NCBI RefSeq assembly: GCF_020866965.1
Contig: NZ_JAJATX010000001.1
Span: 227,626-291,625 of the forward strand
DNA from: Microvirga roseola
GTDB taxonomy: Bacteria > Pseudomonadota > Alphaproteobacteria > Rhizobiales > Beijerinckiaceae
Length of the DNA: 64,000 bases
Reading direction: 5' to 3'
The notes under the pieces are model-generated. The model did no database searches. It had not been told where the DNA came from and saw only the letters and a list, made by a program, of their open reading frames with translations. Position numbers and translations under genes: made by a program. Shown in pieces: positions 16,485 to 27,618 of the stretch. Each line of letters opens with the position of its first letter. Position 1 is the first letter of the stretch.

Positions 16485-17336
16485 ATGAAGCCGGGTTCCT
16501 CTCAGGGTGAATTGTCGCCTGTCGCTGTTGCCGTAGCGCCAAATGGAGGGCATCGCACCAAGGCCGATCATCCGGCCGTTCCCCTGTCGCCCCAGGAGAT
16601 CGGCCGCACAGCCGCCGAGTGCATGGAGGCGGGCGCCTGCATGATCCATGTCCATGTGCGCGACGGCGAACAGCGACATCTCCTCGATGCCGAGGCCTAT
16701 CGCGAGGCTATTGCGGCGGTCCGGCGGAGTGTCGGCGAGAGGATGGTGATCCAGGTCACGAGCGAGGCGCTCGGCATCTACGCACCCGGAGAGCAGATGG
16801 CCGTGGTGCGCGAAGTCCGGCCCGAGGCCGTCTCGCTCGCCCTGCGGGAGTTGGCCCCAGACGAGGCATACGAGCCTGCCTTCGCGGAGTTCCTGTCGTG
16901 GCTCAGACGGGAGAGGATCGTGCCGCAGATTATCCTCTACACGCCGGAGGAGGCTGCGCGGCTGGACGGAATGCGCCGGCGTGGGCTGGTCCCCTTCGAG
17001 AGCATCCCCGTGCTCTACGTGCTTGGCCGCTACACGGTCGGGCAGACATCGCACCCCTCGGACCTGCTGCCCTTCGTCTCGTCCGACATGCCGCACTTCC
17101 ACCACTGGATGACCTGCGCCTTCGGTCGTCACGAGACTGCATGCGTCACCGCCGCTGGCCTCCTCGGCGGGCATGTTCGCGTCGGCTTCGAGAACAATCT
17201 CACATTGCCGAATGGAACGACGGCGCGTTCGAATGCGGAGCTGGTCGGAAGGACGGCGCAAGCGCTCGGGGCTTGCGGCTGCGCGCTCGCCGGCGCCGAC
17301 ACCTTGCGCCGGCAATGGGCGGAGTGCCTTGGCTAG
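16485..17336 (+). CDS. Beta-keto acid cleavage enzyme (BKACE, DUF849) with altered active-site residues
   Basis: 283 residues, TIM barrel. Family enzymes condense a beta-keto acid with acetyl-CoA, giving acetoacetate and an acyl-CoA, on a bound Zn2+. The zinc ligands His55 and His57 (HVHVRD) and Glu236 are present, as is the conserved Arg232 (VRVGFENN). By my alignment to Kce (residues recalled from the published structure), the catalytic Glu of TGAE is replaced by His23 (NGGH) and the Asp after the zinc Glu is Asn237. It therefore belongs to a divergent BKACE subfamily. ATG 16485 follows a GGAGGCGGG site. Divergent from rpiR-type/aminotransferase/TAXI-TRAP. Confidence 0.85.
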   Translation: MKPGSSQGELSPVAVAVAPNGGHRTKADHPAVPLSPQEIGRTAAECMEAGACMIHVHVRDGEQRHLLDAEAYREAIAAVRRSVGERMVIQVTSEALGIYAPGEQMAVVREVRPEAVSLALRELAPDEAYEPAFAEFLSWLRRERIVPQIILYTPEEAARLDGMRRRGLVPFESIPVLYVLGRYTVGQTSHPSDLLPFVSSDMPHFHHWMTCAFGRHETACVTAAGLLGGHVRVGFENNLTLPNGTTARSNAELVGRTAQALGACGCALAGADTLRRQWAECLG

Positions 17337-17356
17337 AGGTCGGGCAGGAAGGCGCG

Positions 17357-17743
17357 CTACACGGCCCAGAAGAAGACGACGAACAGGACGAGCAGCAGCG
17401 CGATAAAACCGATGAAGCTGTAGAGAGCGGTCTTCGAGTTCGACTGCCGGTGGGCGTAGCCCTCCCGGCTGTTGTCGGTCTGCCAGCGTGCGACACCCTC
17501 CTGGTGGCGTGCGGTCGCAACCTGCTCCGCGGTCGGCGGATGCCCTCCGGCCTCGTCGTCTGTCCCGAGAGGCGACAGGCCGGGATCGAAGACCTCGACC
17601 TTGTCGCCCGTTCGGCCGCTGTCGATATCGCCCTTGAGCTGCGCTGTCGTCGGACGCGCCGAGGAAGGCGGAGGATCCATCGGCTCGATTGTCCGCGTCC
17701 GGGGAATGTTCGTCTGGTCGGGCTTGTCTGCGTAATTGGTCAT
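17357..17743 (-). CDS. Small protein with one C-terminal membrane helix, unknown function
   Basis: 128 residues. The first ~100 are hydrophilic and rich in Pro, Asp and Thr (probably disordered); residues ~106-127 are a single strongly hydrophobic helix ending at the C-terminus. This topology predicts a tail-anchored cytoplasmic or periplasmic-facing membrane protein. I recognise no domain. It is 31 nt downstream of the NADH dehydrogenase gene on the same strand, so probably co-transcribed. Codon use matches neighbours, and the opposite-strand frames here are not plausible genes. Confidence 0.7.
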   Translation of the reverse strand: MTNYADKPDQTNIPRTRTIEPMDPPPSSARPTTAQLKGDIDSGRTGDKVEVFDPGLSPLGTDDEAGGHPPTAEQVATARHQEGVARWQTDNSREGYAHRQSNSKTALYSFIGFIALLLVLFVVFFWAV

Positions 17744-17774
17744 GGTCGTGTTTCCACCTCGAGGTTGGAAACCC

Positions 17775-19148
17775 TCACCGACGCGCCAGGTTCCTGGCTG
17801 CGCCTCCCACCTGACCCTCCGAGATGATGCGCGCGCCCCGCTGGAAGGTGAGATAGGCCCAGAGCCAGCGCAGGGTCACCAGAAGACGGTTCTGGAACCC
17901 GACCAGCAGATAGACATGGATGATCCCCCACAGCATCCAGGCGAGAAAGCCCTTCAGCTCGATGCTGTCGAACTCGATGACGGCCGAGTTGCGTCCGATC
18001 ACGGCGAGATTGCCCCGGCTCCTGTACCGGAAGGGCGGCATGGGCTTGCCCTCGGCGATCCGTGCGAGCAGCGCCTTGCCGAGGTACCGTCCCTGCTGGT
18101 GCGCGACCTGCGCGAGGCCCGGGAGCGGCTTGTCCTTCTCGTCGCGGGCGAGTGCCGCGTCTCCAAGAACGAATACGTTCTTGAGACCGGGAACCGACAG
18201 GTCGGGCGCGACAGGCACCCGCCCGGCCTTGTCCGTCTCGACCTTGAGCCAGCGTCCGACGGGCGAGGCGGCCACACCGGCACCCCAGATGATGGTGGCC
18301 GCCGGGATGAGCCTGCCGCCGACCGTCACGCCGAGATGGGATATGTCCTCCACCGGCTCGCCGGCCTTCACGGTCACGCCCAGCTTTTGGAGCGCCCGCT
18401 CCGCATAGGCTGAAAGTTCCTTGGGGAAAGGGGAGAGGATTCTCGGTCCCGCCTCGAGAAGGAGGATGCGGGCCTTCGTCGGGTCGATGTTGCGGAAGTC
18501 CCGCGCGAGCGCGAGGCGCGCCAGCTCCGCCAGGGCGCCTGCCATTTCCACGCCCGTCGGGCCGCCCCCGATCACCGCCATCGTCATCAGCCTTTCGCGC
18601 TCCTGCGGGTCGTCCTCCATCTCCGCCTGCTCGAATGCCAGGAGCACCTGGGCGCGGATCCGGCGGGCATCCTCGAGCGTCTTCAGGCCCGGCGCGATCT
18701 CTTCCCATTCAGGGTGGCCGAAATAGCTGTGCGCGGCCCCTGTCGCGAGCACCAGGTAGTCAAAGGCGAGGGGTTTGCCATTGACCCGGACTTCCCGGCG
18801 ATCCGTGTCGACATCCTCGACATGGCCCAGCAGAACGGTGATGTTCCGGTGCCGCCTCAGGATCTTCCGGATCGGTTCGGCGACTTCGCCGGGCGAGAGG
18901 GCCGCCGTGGCGACCTGATAGAGAAGCGGCTGGAAGAGGTGGTAATTCCTGCCATCCACCACCGTCACACGGACCGGCGCGCTCCCCAGTTCCTGCGCTG
19001 CCGCCAGCCCTCCAAAGCCTGCTCCGACGACAACCACATGGGGAACCGGCGTTTTCGCCTCTGCCGCGACCGGCTCTTTCCTGCCATCGGTCCGCGCGGC
19101 CGAGGAGACGGAGGTCAGGTCCTCGCCCATTGTCTTGGAAGCCGTCAT
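17775..19148 (-). CDS. Type II NADH dehydrogenase-like FAD oxidoreductase (NDH-2)
   Basis: 457 residues. FAD-binding GAGFGG (42-47), a second dinucleotide site GGGPTG (194-199) and the C-terminal FAD motif VFVLGDAAL. A C-terminal amphipathic/hydrophobic region (FLAWMLWGIIHVYLLVG... and LRWLWAYLTF) anchors NDH-2 to the inner membrane. It oxidises NADH and passes electrons to quinone without pumping protons. The first ~35 residues are a variable extension; an in-frame Met7 is an alternative start. Followed by the small membrane protein gene. Confidence 0.9.
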   Translation of the reverse strand: MTASKTMGEDLTSVSSAARTDGRKEPVAAEAKTPVPHVVVVGAGFGGLAAAQELGSAPVRVTVVDGRNYHLFQPLLYQVATAALSPGEVAEPIRKILRRHRNITVLLGHVEDVDTDRREVRVNGKPLAFDYLVLATGAAHSYFGHPEWEEIAPGLKTLEDARRIRAQVLLAFEQAEMEDDPQERERLMTMAVIGGGPTGVEMAGALAELARLALARDFRNIDPTKARILLLEAGPRILSPFPKELSAYAERALQKLGVTVKAGEPVEDISHLGVTVGGRLIPAATIIWGAGVAASPVGRWLKVETDKAGRVPVAPDLSVPGLKNVFVLGDAALARDEKDKPLPGLAQVAHQQGRYLGKALLARIAEGKPMPPFRYRSRGNLAVIGRNSAVIEFDSIELKGFLAWMLWGIIHVYLLVGFQNRLLVTLRWLWAYLTFQRGARIISEGQVGGAARNLARR

Positions 19149-19539
19149 GCGCCCCGTCCATATGATCAGCCCGTCGCCTGAGGTGCGTCCCTCGTGAGCG
19201 CGAGCGGGCTTGAAGCGGCCGAAACCGCCCTAGCTCTTTCGACAACAAGGCCTGAATCCGAAGGTTCCGCAGCGTTTCGGCAGGAACGGGCAAGAAAAAA
19301 GGCCGCCTTGTGGGCAGCCCGAAGTTTAGGGAGGAAACGCCCAAGAAGGGCTACAGCATGGCGACACCAATCGCCGTGTTGCACTGCAATAAGTAGTTCA
19401 TGGCTGAACCCTCCGCAAGATCAAAAGGTCAGCATGGCTGCCCAATTTTTTATCTGCCGGAAAGTGTTGGAATTCAAAGGTATTATGGACATTCGCCAAA
19501 CCGGCATGACCATAATGCAGGCACGAGGAGGGACTGATT
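19149..19539. other. Intergenic region, no gene seen
   Basis: 391 bp between the divergent NDH-2 and VOC genes. It must hold both promoters. Short open frames on either strand have compositions unlike real proteins. No palindrome or terminator stood out; AT content rises in the right half (19440-19530). Confidence 0.5.
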
Positions 19540-19953
19540 GTGCCAAAGCTGACCTCGATTCTGGAGACGGCGCTCTACGCCGACGATCTGGCGCGGGCTA
19601 AAGCCTTCTATGAAACGGCCCTTGGCCTGCCGCTTCTGCGCTCTGATCACCGGATGTGCGCCTTCGATATCGGAGGGAAAAGCGTGCTCCTCCTTTTCCT
19701 GCGGGGGGCATCGAGCGAAACGATGGTGCTGCCGGGCGGGACGATCCCGCCCCATGACGGAAGCGGTCCCCTGCACATGGCATTCGCCATCGCGGCCGAG
19801 GAGCTCGAGCCCTGGGAAAAGTGGCTCGCGGAACAGGACATCCCGGTCGAGGGCCGCACTACGTGGTCGCGCGGCGGCACGAGCCTCTATTTCCGGGACC
19901 CGGACGGGCATCTCCTCGAACTGGCGACGCCCGGCCTCTGGGAGACCTACTGA
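19540..19953 (+). CDS. VOC (glyoxalase/bleomycin-resistance) superfamily protein
   Basis: 137 residues with the paired beta-alpha-beta-beta-beta modules of VOC proteins: LETALYADDLARAKAFYETALGL at the start and a second half ending FRDPDGHLLELATPG. Candidate metal ligands are His79 and Glu127. GTG start at 19540, chosen because GAGGAGGG lies 7-8 nt upstream and no nearer ATG exists. Family members include glyoxalases, dioxygenases and antibiotic-sequestering proteins; nothing in the context decides. Ends 6 nt from the convergent pgm. Confidence 0.85.
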   Translation: MPKLTSILETALYADDLARAKAFYETALGLPLLRSDHRMCAFDIGGKSVLLLFLRGASSETMVLPGGTIPPHDGSGPLHMAFAIAAEELEPWEKWLAEQDIPVEGRTTWSRGGTSLYFRDPDGHLLELATPGLWETY

Positions 19954-19959
19954 GACTTC

Positions 19960-23083
<3,124 letters not shown>

Positions 23084-23161
23084 GGGAACCCCTGTCGTCT
23101 TGTCTGTCTGACGTGGTTAAGGGTTACTCCCGTGCCGAACGCTGAGAAATTCAGATCCTCT

Positions 23162-23181
23162 CCTAAGGGGTTTCCCCTAGG
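23162..23181. promoter_or_regulatory. Imperfect palindrome upstream of fixK, possible FixJ-type site
   Basis: CCTAAGGGGTTTCCCCTAGG overlaps the receiver-gene stop and lies 79-98 nt upstream of the fixK start. The plus strand matches 11 of 14 positions of the FixJ consensus as I recall it (KTAMGTAGTTTCCC), but in the reverse orientation relative to fixK. It could instead be a weak hairpin ending the receiver transcript. Confidence 0.3.
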
Positions 23182-23563
23182 CAGGGGTGGCGGAGGTCAT
23201 GAGCGCGCTGCGGATGCTGTCGACCAGCATGCCGTCCTCGAGCGGCTTCTCCAGCACCAGGCGGAAGCCGGAGCGGGCCGCGCGCTCCCGCAGGTCCTGC
23301 GTCGCCTTGGCCGTGATCAGGATTGCCGGAAGGTCCACGTGGCGCCTCCGCAGCCTGTCGATGAGCTCGACCCCATCCATGGCGGGCATGTAGTAATCGA
23401 CCACGAGGCATCCGCTTATGGGCAGGTCGGCATCGGCGAGCAGTTCCGCCCCGCCTTCGTACAGGCGTACATTCAGTCCCTCGAGCTCGAGGGCGAATTT
23501 GAGGGAATTGCGGACCGCCGCGTCGTCATCGACGACGAGGACAGGTCCCGGGGTCGTGGGCAT
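23177..23563 (-). CDS. Single-domain response regulator (receiver only) in the fix block
   Basis: 128 residues, CheY-like receiver with acidic DDD (12-14), phospho-acceptor Asp56 (VVDYYMP), Thr in LITAKA and Lys in LEKPL; no output domain. Such proteins can act as phosphate sinks or connect to partner kinases. The position between fixJ and fixK matches the Bradyrhizobium fixLJ-receiver-fixK2 order as I recall it. A FixK/FNR box lies 65-78 nt upstream of its start, so it is probably activated by FixK and may feed back on FixL (inference). ATG 23563 with AGGA upstream. Confidence 0.88.
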   Translation of the reverse strand: MPTTPGPVLVVDDDAAVRNSLKFALELEGLNVRLYEGGAELLADADLPISGCLVVDYYMPAMDGVELIDRLRRRHVDLPAILITAKATQDLRERAARSGFRLVLEKPLEDGMLVDSIRSALMTSATPA

Positions 23564-23627
23564 CGCAGCGTCCTGTGGGTCCCGCCTTCGGTTGAGAGTG
23601 GTTTACTCCATCGGCGGAAGCAGGGGC

Positions 23628-23641
23628 TTGATATGCCTCAA
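23628..23641. promoter_or_regulatory. FixK/FNR box TTGAT-N4-CTCAA
   Basis: TTGATATGCCTCAA differs at one position from the consensus TTGAT-N4-ATCAA. It is centred about 71 nt upstream of the receiver gene start and 43 nt past the fixJ stop, a spacing compatible with an activating site near -40 for a short leader. It predicts FixK-dependent micro-oxic induction of the receiver gene. Confidence 0.7.
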
Positions 23642-23684
23642 GTGGGTGGGATTTTTCGACTCCGGAAAACTCCGTAAGGCCGGA

Positions 23685-24302
23685 TCAGCCGGTCGGCAGG
23701 GCTCCCACGACAAGCGCCATGCGAACGAGTTCTGACAGGCTGCCTGCCTGCATCTTGGTCATCACATTGGCCCGATAGATCTCCACCGTGCGCGGGCTGA
23801 TGCCGAGATCGTAGGCGATCACCTTGTTGGCCTTGCCGGCCACGAGCCCGTCGAGAACCTGGCGCTCGCGCTCGGACAGTCCCTGGAGGCGGGCCTGAAC
23901 CTCGCTCACCTGGGCGTCGCGCTGCGCATGGTGCTCCTGGAGCTTGAGGGCCGACCGGACGGCCGCCAGGAACAGGTCGTCGTCAAAGGGCTTCTCGATG
24001 AAGTCGACGGCCCCTTCCTTCATGGCCTCCACCGCCATGGGCACGTCGGCATGCCCCGTCATGACAATCACCGGCAGGGCGAAGCCGCGCTCCTTCAGGC
24101 GGCGCAGGAACTCGATGCCGTCAATGCCGGGCATGCGGACGTCGGTGACGATGCATCCGGTCGCTGCGTCCTTCACGGTCTCCAGGAAGGCCGAGGCGGA
24201 TTCGTGCAGGCGCACGGGCAGGCCATCCGAGGCCAGCAGGAAGGAGAGCGACTGGCGCACGGCCAGATCGTCCACCACGTGCACGACCTGCTCATTCGGC
24301 AT
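23685..24302 (-). CDS. fixJ: Two-component response regulator FixJ
   Basis: 205 residues: receiver (~1-122; phospho-acceptor Asp54 in [20 protein letters not shown]) and LuxR-type HTH (~135-200; [43 protein letters not shown]), closely resembling rhizobial FixJ. Phosphorylated by FixL at low oxygen, it activates fixK. Oddity: the acidic loop reads VDDLAVR, one residue shorter than the VDDxxxVR spacing of FixJ from Sinorhizobium and Bradyrhizobium (recalled). ATG 24302 overlaps the fixL stop by 11 nt with a GAGGAA site inside fixL. Confidence 0.93.
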   Translation of the reverse strand: MPNEQVVHVVDDLAVRQSLSFLLASDGLPVRLHESASAFLETVKDAATGCIVTDVRMPGIDGIEFLRRLKERGFALPVIVMTGHADVPMAVEAMKEGAVDFIEKPFDDDLFLAAVRSALKLQEHHAQRDAQVSEVQARLQGLSERERQVLDGLVAGKANKVIAYDLGISPRTVEIYRANVMTKMQAGSLSELVRMALVVGALPTG

Positions 24303-25841
24303 CTGTCAGTTCCTCATGATTGACGTTGCGGAGGGTGAACCGGAAGGTGGTCCCCCGGCCGGGTTCGGACTCGACCCAGATCTTGCCCCCATGCGACTCG
24401 ACGATGGTGCGGCAGATCGAGAGGCCGACACCCATACCGTGCTTCTTGGTCGTCACAAAGGGCTGGAAGAGCTGGGCGGCGATCTCTGGGGCGATGCCGG
24501 TTCCGGTATCCTGTACGCTGATTTCGACCAGCCCGTCGTCCTGCGCCGCGTCCGTGCGGATGACGAGCTCGCGCCGCCCGGAATCCTGCATGGCCTCGAT
24601 GGCGTTGCGGATGAGATTGAGCAGCACCTGCTGGATCTGGATGCGGTCGGCGAGCACAAGCTGGGCCTGGGGATCGAGGCGGAAGACGACGCGCACGCCC
24701 TTCTCCTTGGCGCCCACCAGGGCGAGCGCGCTCGCCTCCTCGATGAGCTTGGGCAGGCTCTCGATGTGCCGCTCGCTCTCGCCCCGCGCCACGAATTCCC
24801 TCAAGTGCCGGATCACCTGACCGGCCCGCAGGGCTTGGTCGGCGGCCTGGTTCACGGCCTCCCGCAGCATCGGCACCTGGTCACCCTCGATCCGCTCCAG
24901 GATGCGGCGGCAGCCTTTGAGATAGTTGGCGATGGCGGTGAGGGGCTGGTTGATCTCGTGCGCCAGGGTCGAGGCCATCTCGCCCAGGGCCGTGAAGCGC
25001 GACATGTGGACGAGCTCGGATTGCAGCTCCTGAAGCCGGGTCTCGGTCTGCTGACGCTCGGTCAGGTCGCGCACGAAGCCGGTGAAGTAACGCACGCCGC
25101 CGGAATGCATTTCGCCCACCGCCAGTTCCATCGGGAAGGTGGAGCCGTCCTTGCGCTGGCCCACGACGACGCGGCCGATGCCGATGATCCGGCGCTCGCC
25201 GGTGGCGAGATAGCGGTGCATGTAATGATCATGCTGGCTGCGATAGGGCTCCGGCATGAGGATGCTGACGTTCTTCCCAATGACGTCCTCGGATTCGTAG
25301 CCGAACTGCCGCACGGCGGTGGCGCTGAAGGACTGGATCCGCGCCTGCTCGTCGATGACGATCATGGCGTCGGGCACGGTCTCCAGGATCGAGCGCAGAT
25401 GGGCCTCGCGCGCCTTCAGCGCATCCTCCGCCGCAACGCGCTCGGTGATGTCGCGGGTGACCTTGGCGAAGCCGCGGATCTCGCCGTTCCCGTCCCTCAG
25501 AAGCGTGAGGGAGACGTAGGCGATGAAGGTGGAGCCGTCCTTGCGGACGCGCACGGCCTCCTCTTCGAAACGGCCCGTCTCACGGGCGATGGCGGCTCCC
25601 GCGCGGGCTTTTCCGCCGCCACGGCCCCATGAGGCCCCATGAGGAAAGAAGACCGAGAAATGGCGGCCGAGGATCTCCTCCTCCCGCCAGCCCTTGATGC
25701 GCTCGGCCCCGGCATTCCAGCTCGTCACCTGCCCGTCCGGGTCGAGGACGATCAGCGCGATATCCGTGATGGCGTCGATGAGAAGCTCGGCACTGATACC
25801 CTGCGTCGCCGGATGCCCGGGGGCGTGGTCACATCGGTCAA
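24292..25841 (-). CDS. fixL: Oxygen-sensing histidine kinase FixL (probable 1-nt defect near the 5' end)
   Basis: Numbered from the first usable in-frame start, GTG 25728: PAS1 (~1-90), haem PAS2 (~105-225) with the FixL haem ligand equivalent His166 (PYRSQHDHY) and oxygen-signalling Arg186 (IIGIGR), phosphorylated His257 (LAHEINQPL), and an ATP-binding domain to 478. The 20-residue His-Arg spacing equals that of Bradyrhizobium FixL. PAS1 coding continues upstream of 25728 ([14 protein letters not shown]) to about 25818 without ATG, GTG or TTG in frame. Adding one C to the C5 run (G5 on the plus strand, 25819-25823) joins it to a frame with TTG 25841 behind GGAG; coordinates assume that start. 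Cytoplasmic soluble type, no membrane helix. Confidence 0.85.
25623..25642. repeat. 10-bp tandem duplication inside fixL PAS1
   Basis: GGCCCCATGA occurs twice in a row. Removing one copy restores PAS-like sequence ([12 protein letters not shown]) in place of the present [13 protein letters not shown]. The frame returns to normal near 25595, where one base appears to be missing, so the two changes compensate. Confidence 0.75.
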
Positions 25842-25993
25842 TCCAGTCTCCGCATCGCGTTCTCGGGCACCCTCTATACCTCCTTTAGCCCGAGGAGGCC
25901 ACGCCTGCCGCGGCCCCGGCGGACGGATAGGGGCGGTTGCTTTTCGGAAACGAACTTGTGATACGTCCCAACGTAACACGATGGAGGGGCGCG

Positions 25994-27431
25994 ATGGCCA
26001 GGGAACCTTACATGCTGGATCTTGACGATCAGGCCGGGCTTCAGGCAGATGATATCGCCTCGCCCGCGTCGGCGGCGCTGGCTCCCTGGGAGGGCACCGA
26101 GGAAGGCGATACCTACGAAGGCGCAGATGACGCCGACGACGTCCTCGACGGCAAGGGCGGGAACGACGATCTATCCGGCCGCGGCGGAAACGATCTCCTC
26201 TCCGGACGGGAGGGGGACGACACCCTTTATGGCGGCGATCACCTGGATACGCTCTCAGGCGGTGCCGGCGCCGACCTGCTCGATGGCGGCAACGGGTTCG
26301 ACTTCGCTTCCTATGCCGCCGCTACGGGCGGCGTGACGGTCAGCCTCTTGAATCCCGCCCTGAACGGTGGGGAGGCCGTAGGGGACACCTATGATAGCAT
26401 CCAGGGCATCATCGGCTCCACATTCAACGACGTGCTGGTCGGCAGTCATGATGTCAATCACCTCATAGGCGGAGGCGGACACGATACGCTCGACGGCCGC
26501 GCAGGCACTGACACTTTGGAAGAAGGCACCGGAAACGACGTCTATATCGATCCCCTGGAGGACACGATCATCGACATCTCCGGCATCGACACCGTGCGGA
26601 ACGAGCCAAAGCTATGCTCTCGTCGGTCCTGTCGAAAACCTCTCCCCCTTGGATCCAAATGCGACGACCGCTTTGGTGCTCTCGCGCAACGCGCTGAACA
26701 ACACCATTGTCGGCAACGAAGGGGCCAACAGTCTCGACGGCAAGGGCGGCTCTGATGTTCTCATCGGGGGCAGTGGCAACGACGTCTACTATGTCGACCA
26801 CAAGAGCGACAAGATCCATGAAGTATTCAAGGGCGGCAACGATGCCATTATTGCCTCCTCCTACTGGGTGGCAAAGAGCGCCCATGTCGAGGTGCTGAAG
26901 TTCGCAGGCGGGGTCGGCAAGGCCTCCCATAGCCTCTATGGATCCAACTCGTCGAATGCAATGACCGGGACCGAAGGCGCCAATCTCATGAAGGGCTTCA
27001 ACGGCAATGACCGGATTTGGGGCCAGTCCGGCAACGACGTGATCCGCGGCGGCGCCGGACTGGATCGCCTCTACGGCGACAAGGGTCGCGACGCCTTCGT
27101 GTTCGATACGAAGCTCTCCTCGGCGAAGTCGAACAAGAAGAAGAACTTCGATAAGATCTCGGATTTCAGCGCGAAGGACGATACGGTCTGGCTCGAGAAC
27201 AAGTACTTCAAGAAACTCGGTAAGAAGGGCTCGGAGAAGAAGCCGGCCAAGCTGAACAAGAAGTTCTTCACCGTCGGCACGGAGGCCAAGGACAAGGACG
27301 ATTACCTGATCTACAACAAGAAGACAGGTAAGCTGTACTACGATGCCGGTTCCGGCTCGAAGGATGCCATCGAGTTCGCGCAGCTGAAAAAGAACCAGAA
27401 GATGACCTATGAGGACTTCTACGTCATCTGA
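25994..27431 (+). pseudogene. RTX-repeat calcium-binding protein, interrupted by a 1-nt frameshift
   Basis: Nonapeptide RTX repeats (GGxGxDxLx; e.g. GKGGNDDLSGRGGNDLLSG) bind Ca2+ in secreted type-I-exported proteins such as hemolysins, nodulation factors and adhesins. The first frame runs from ATG 25994 (GGAGGGG upstream) with repeats at ~50-200. It loses sense after DISGIDTVR at 26600, where GGAACGAG would read correctly as GGACGAG. The second frame resumes with SYALVGPVENLSPLDPN and continues through more repeats (~GGSGNDVYYVD, GGAGLDRLYGD) to a Lys-rich C-terminal domain ending 27431. Removing one A gives a 478-residue protein. No signal peptide, as expected for type I export. No exporter genes nearby. 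Could be a real pseudogene or a base error. Confidence 0.85.
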
Positions 27432-27455
27432 TCTGGGTCACAGAACCTGACCAGC

Positions 27456-27487
27456 AGCCTGCGCGGACCTCCTGCGCAGGCTTTTTT
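27456..27487 (+). terminator. Intrinsic terminator after the RTX gene
   Basis: Perfect 9-bp stem AGCCTGCGC/GCGCAGGCT (27456-27464/27474-27482), 9-nt loop, then a run of six T. Confidence 0.9.
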
Positions 27488-27618
27488 GTAGTTGAGGTGC
27501 CGTGACCGTGTGTCTGCGAAGTGCGGCAAAGAGGAAGAATGGCCGACTGACGATCACCGCTTAAGGCTCCGTTTACCAAAGCCGTCCAAGCTCCCGGTTG
27601 TGCGGCTGGAGCCTTGCC

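Noticed and set aside
19194..19601. 135-codon frame in the NDH-2/VOC intergenic region
   Set aside because: Low-quality composition, overlaps the VOC start in another frame, no ribosome site.
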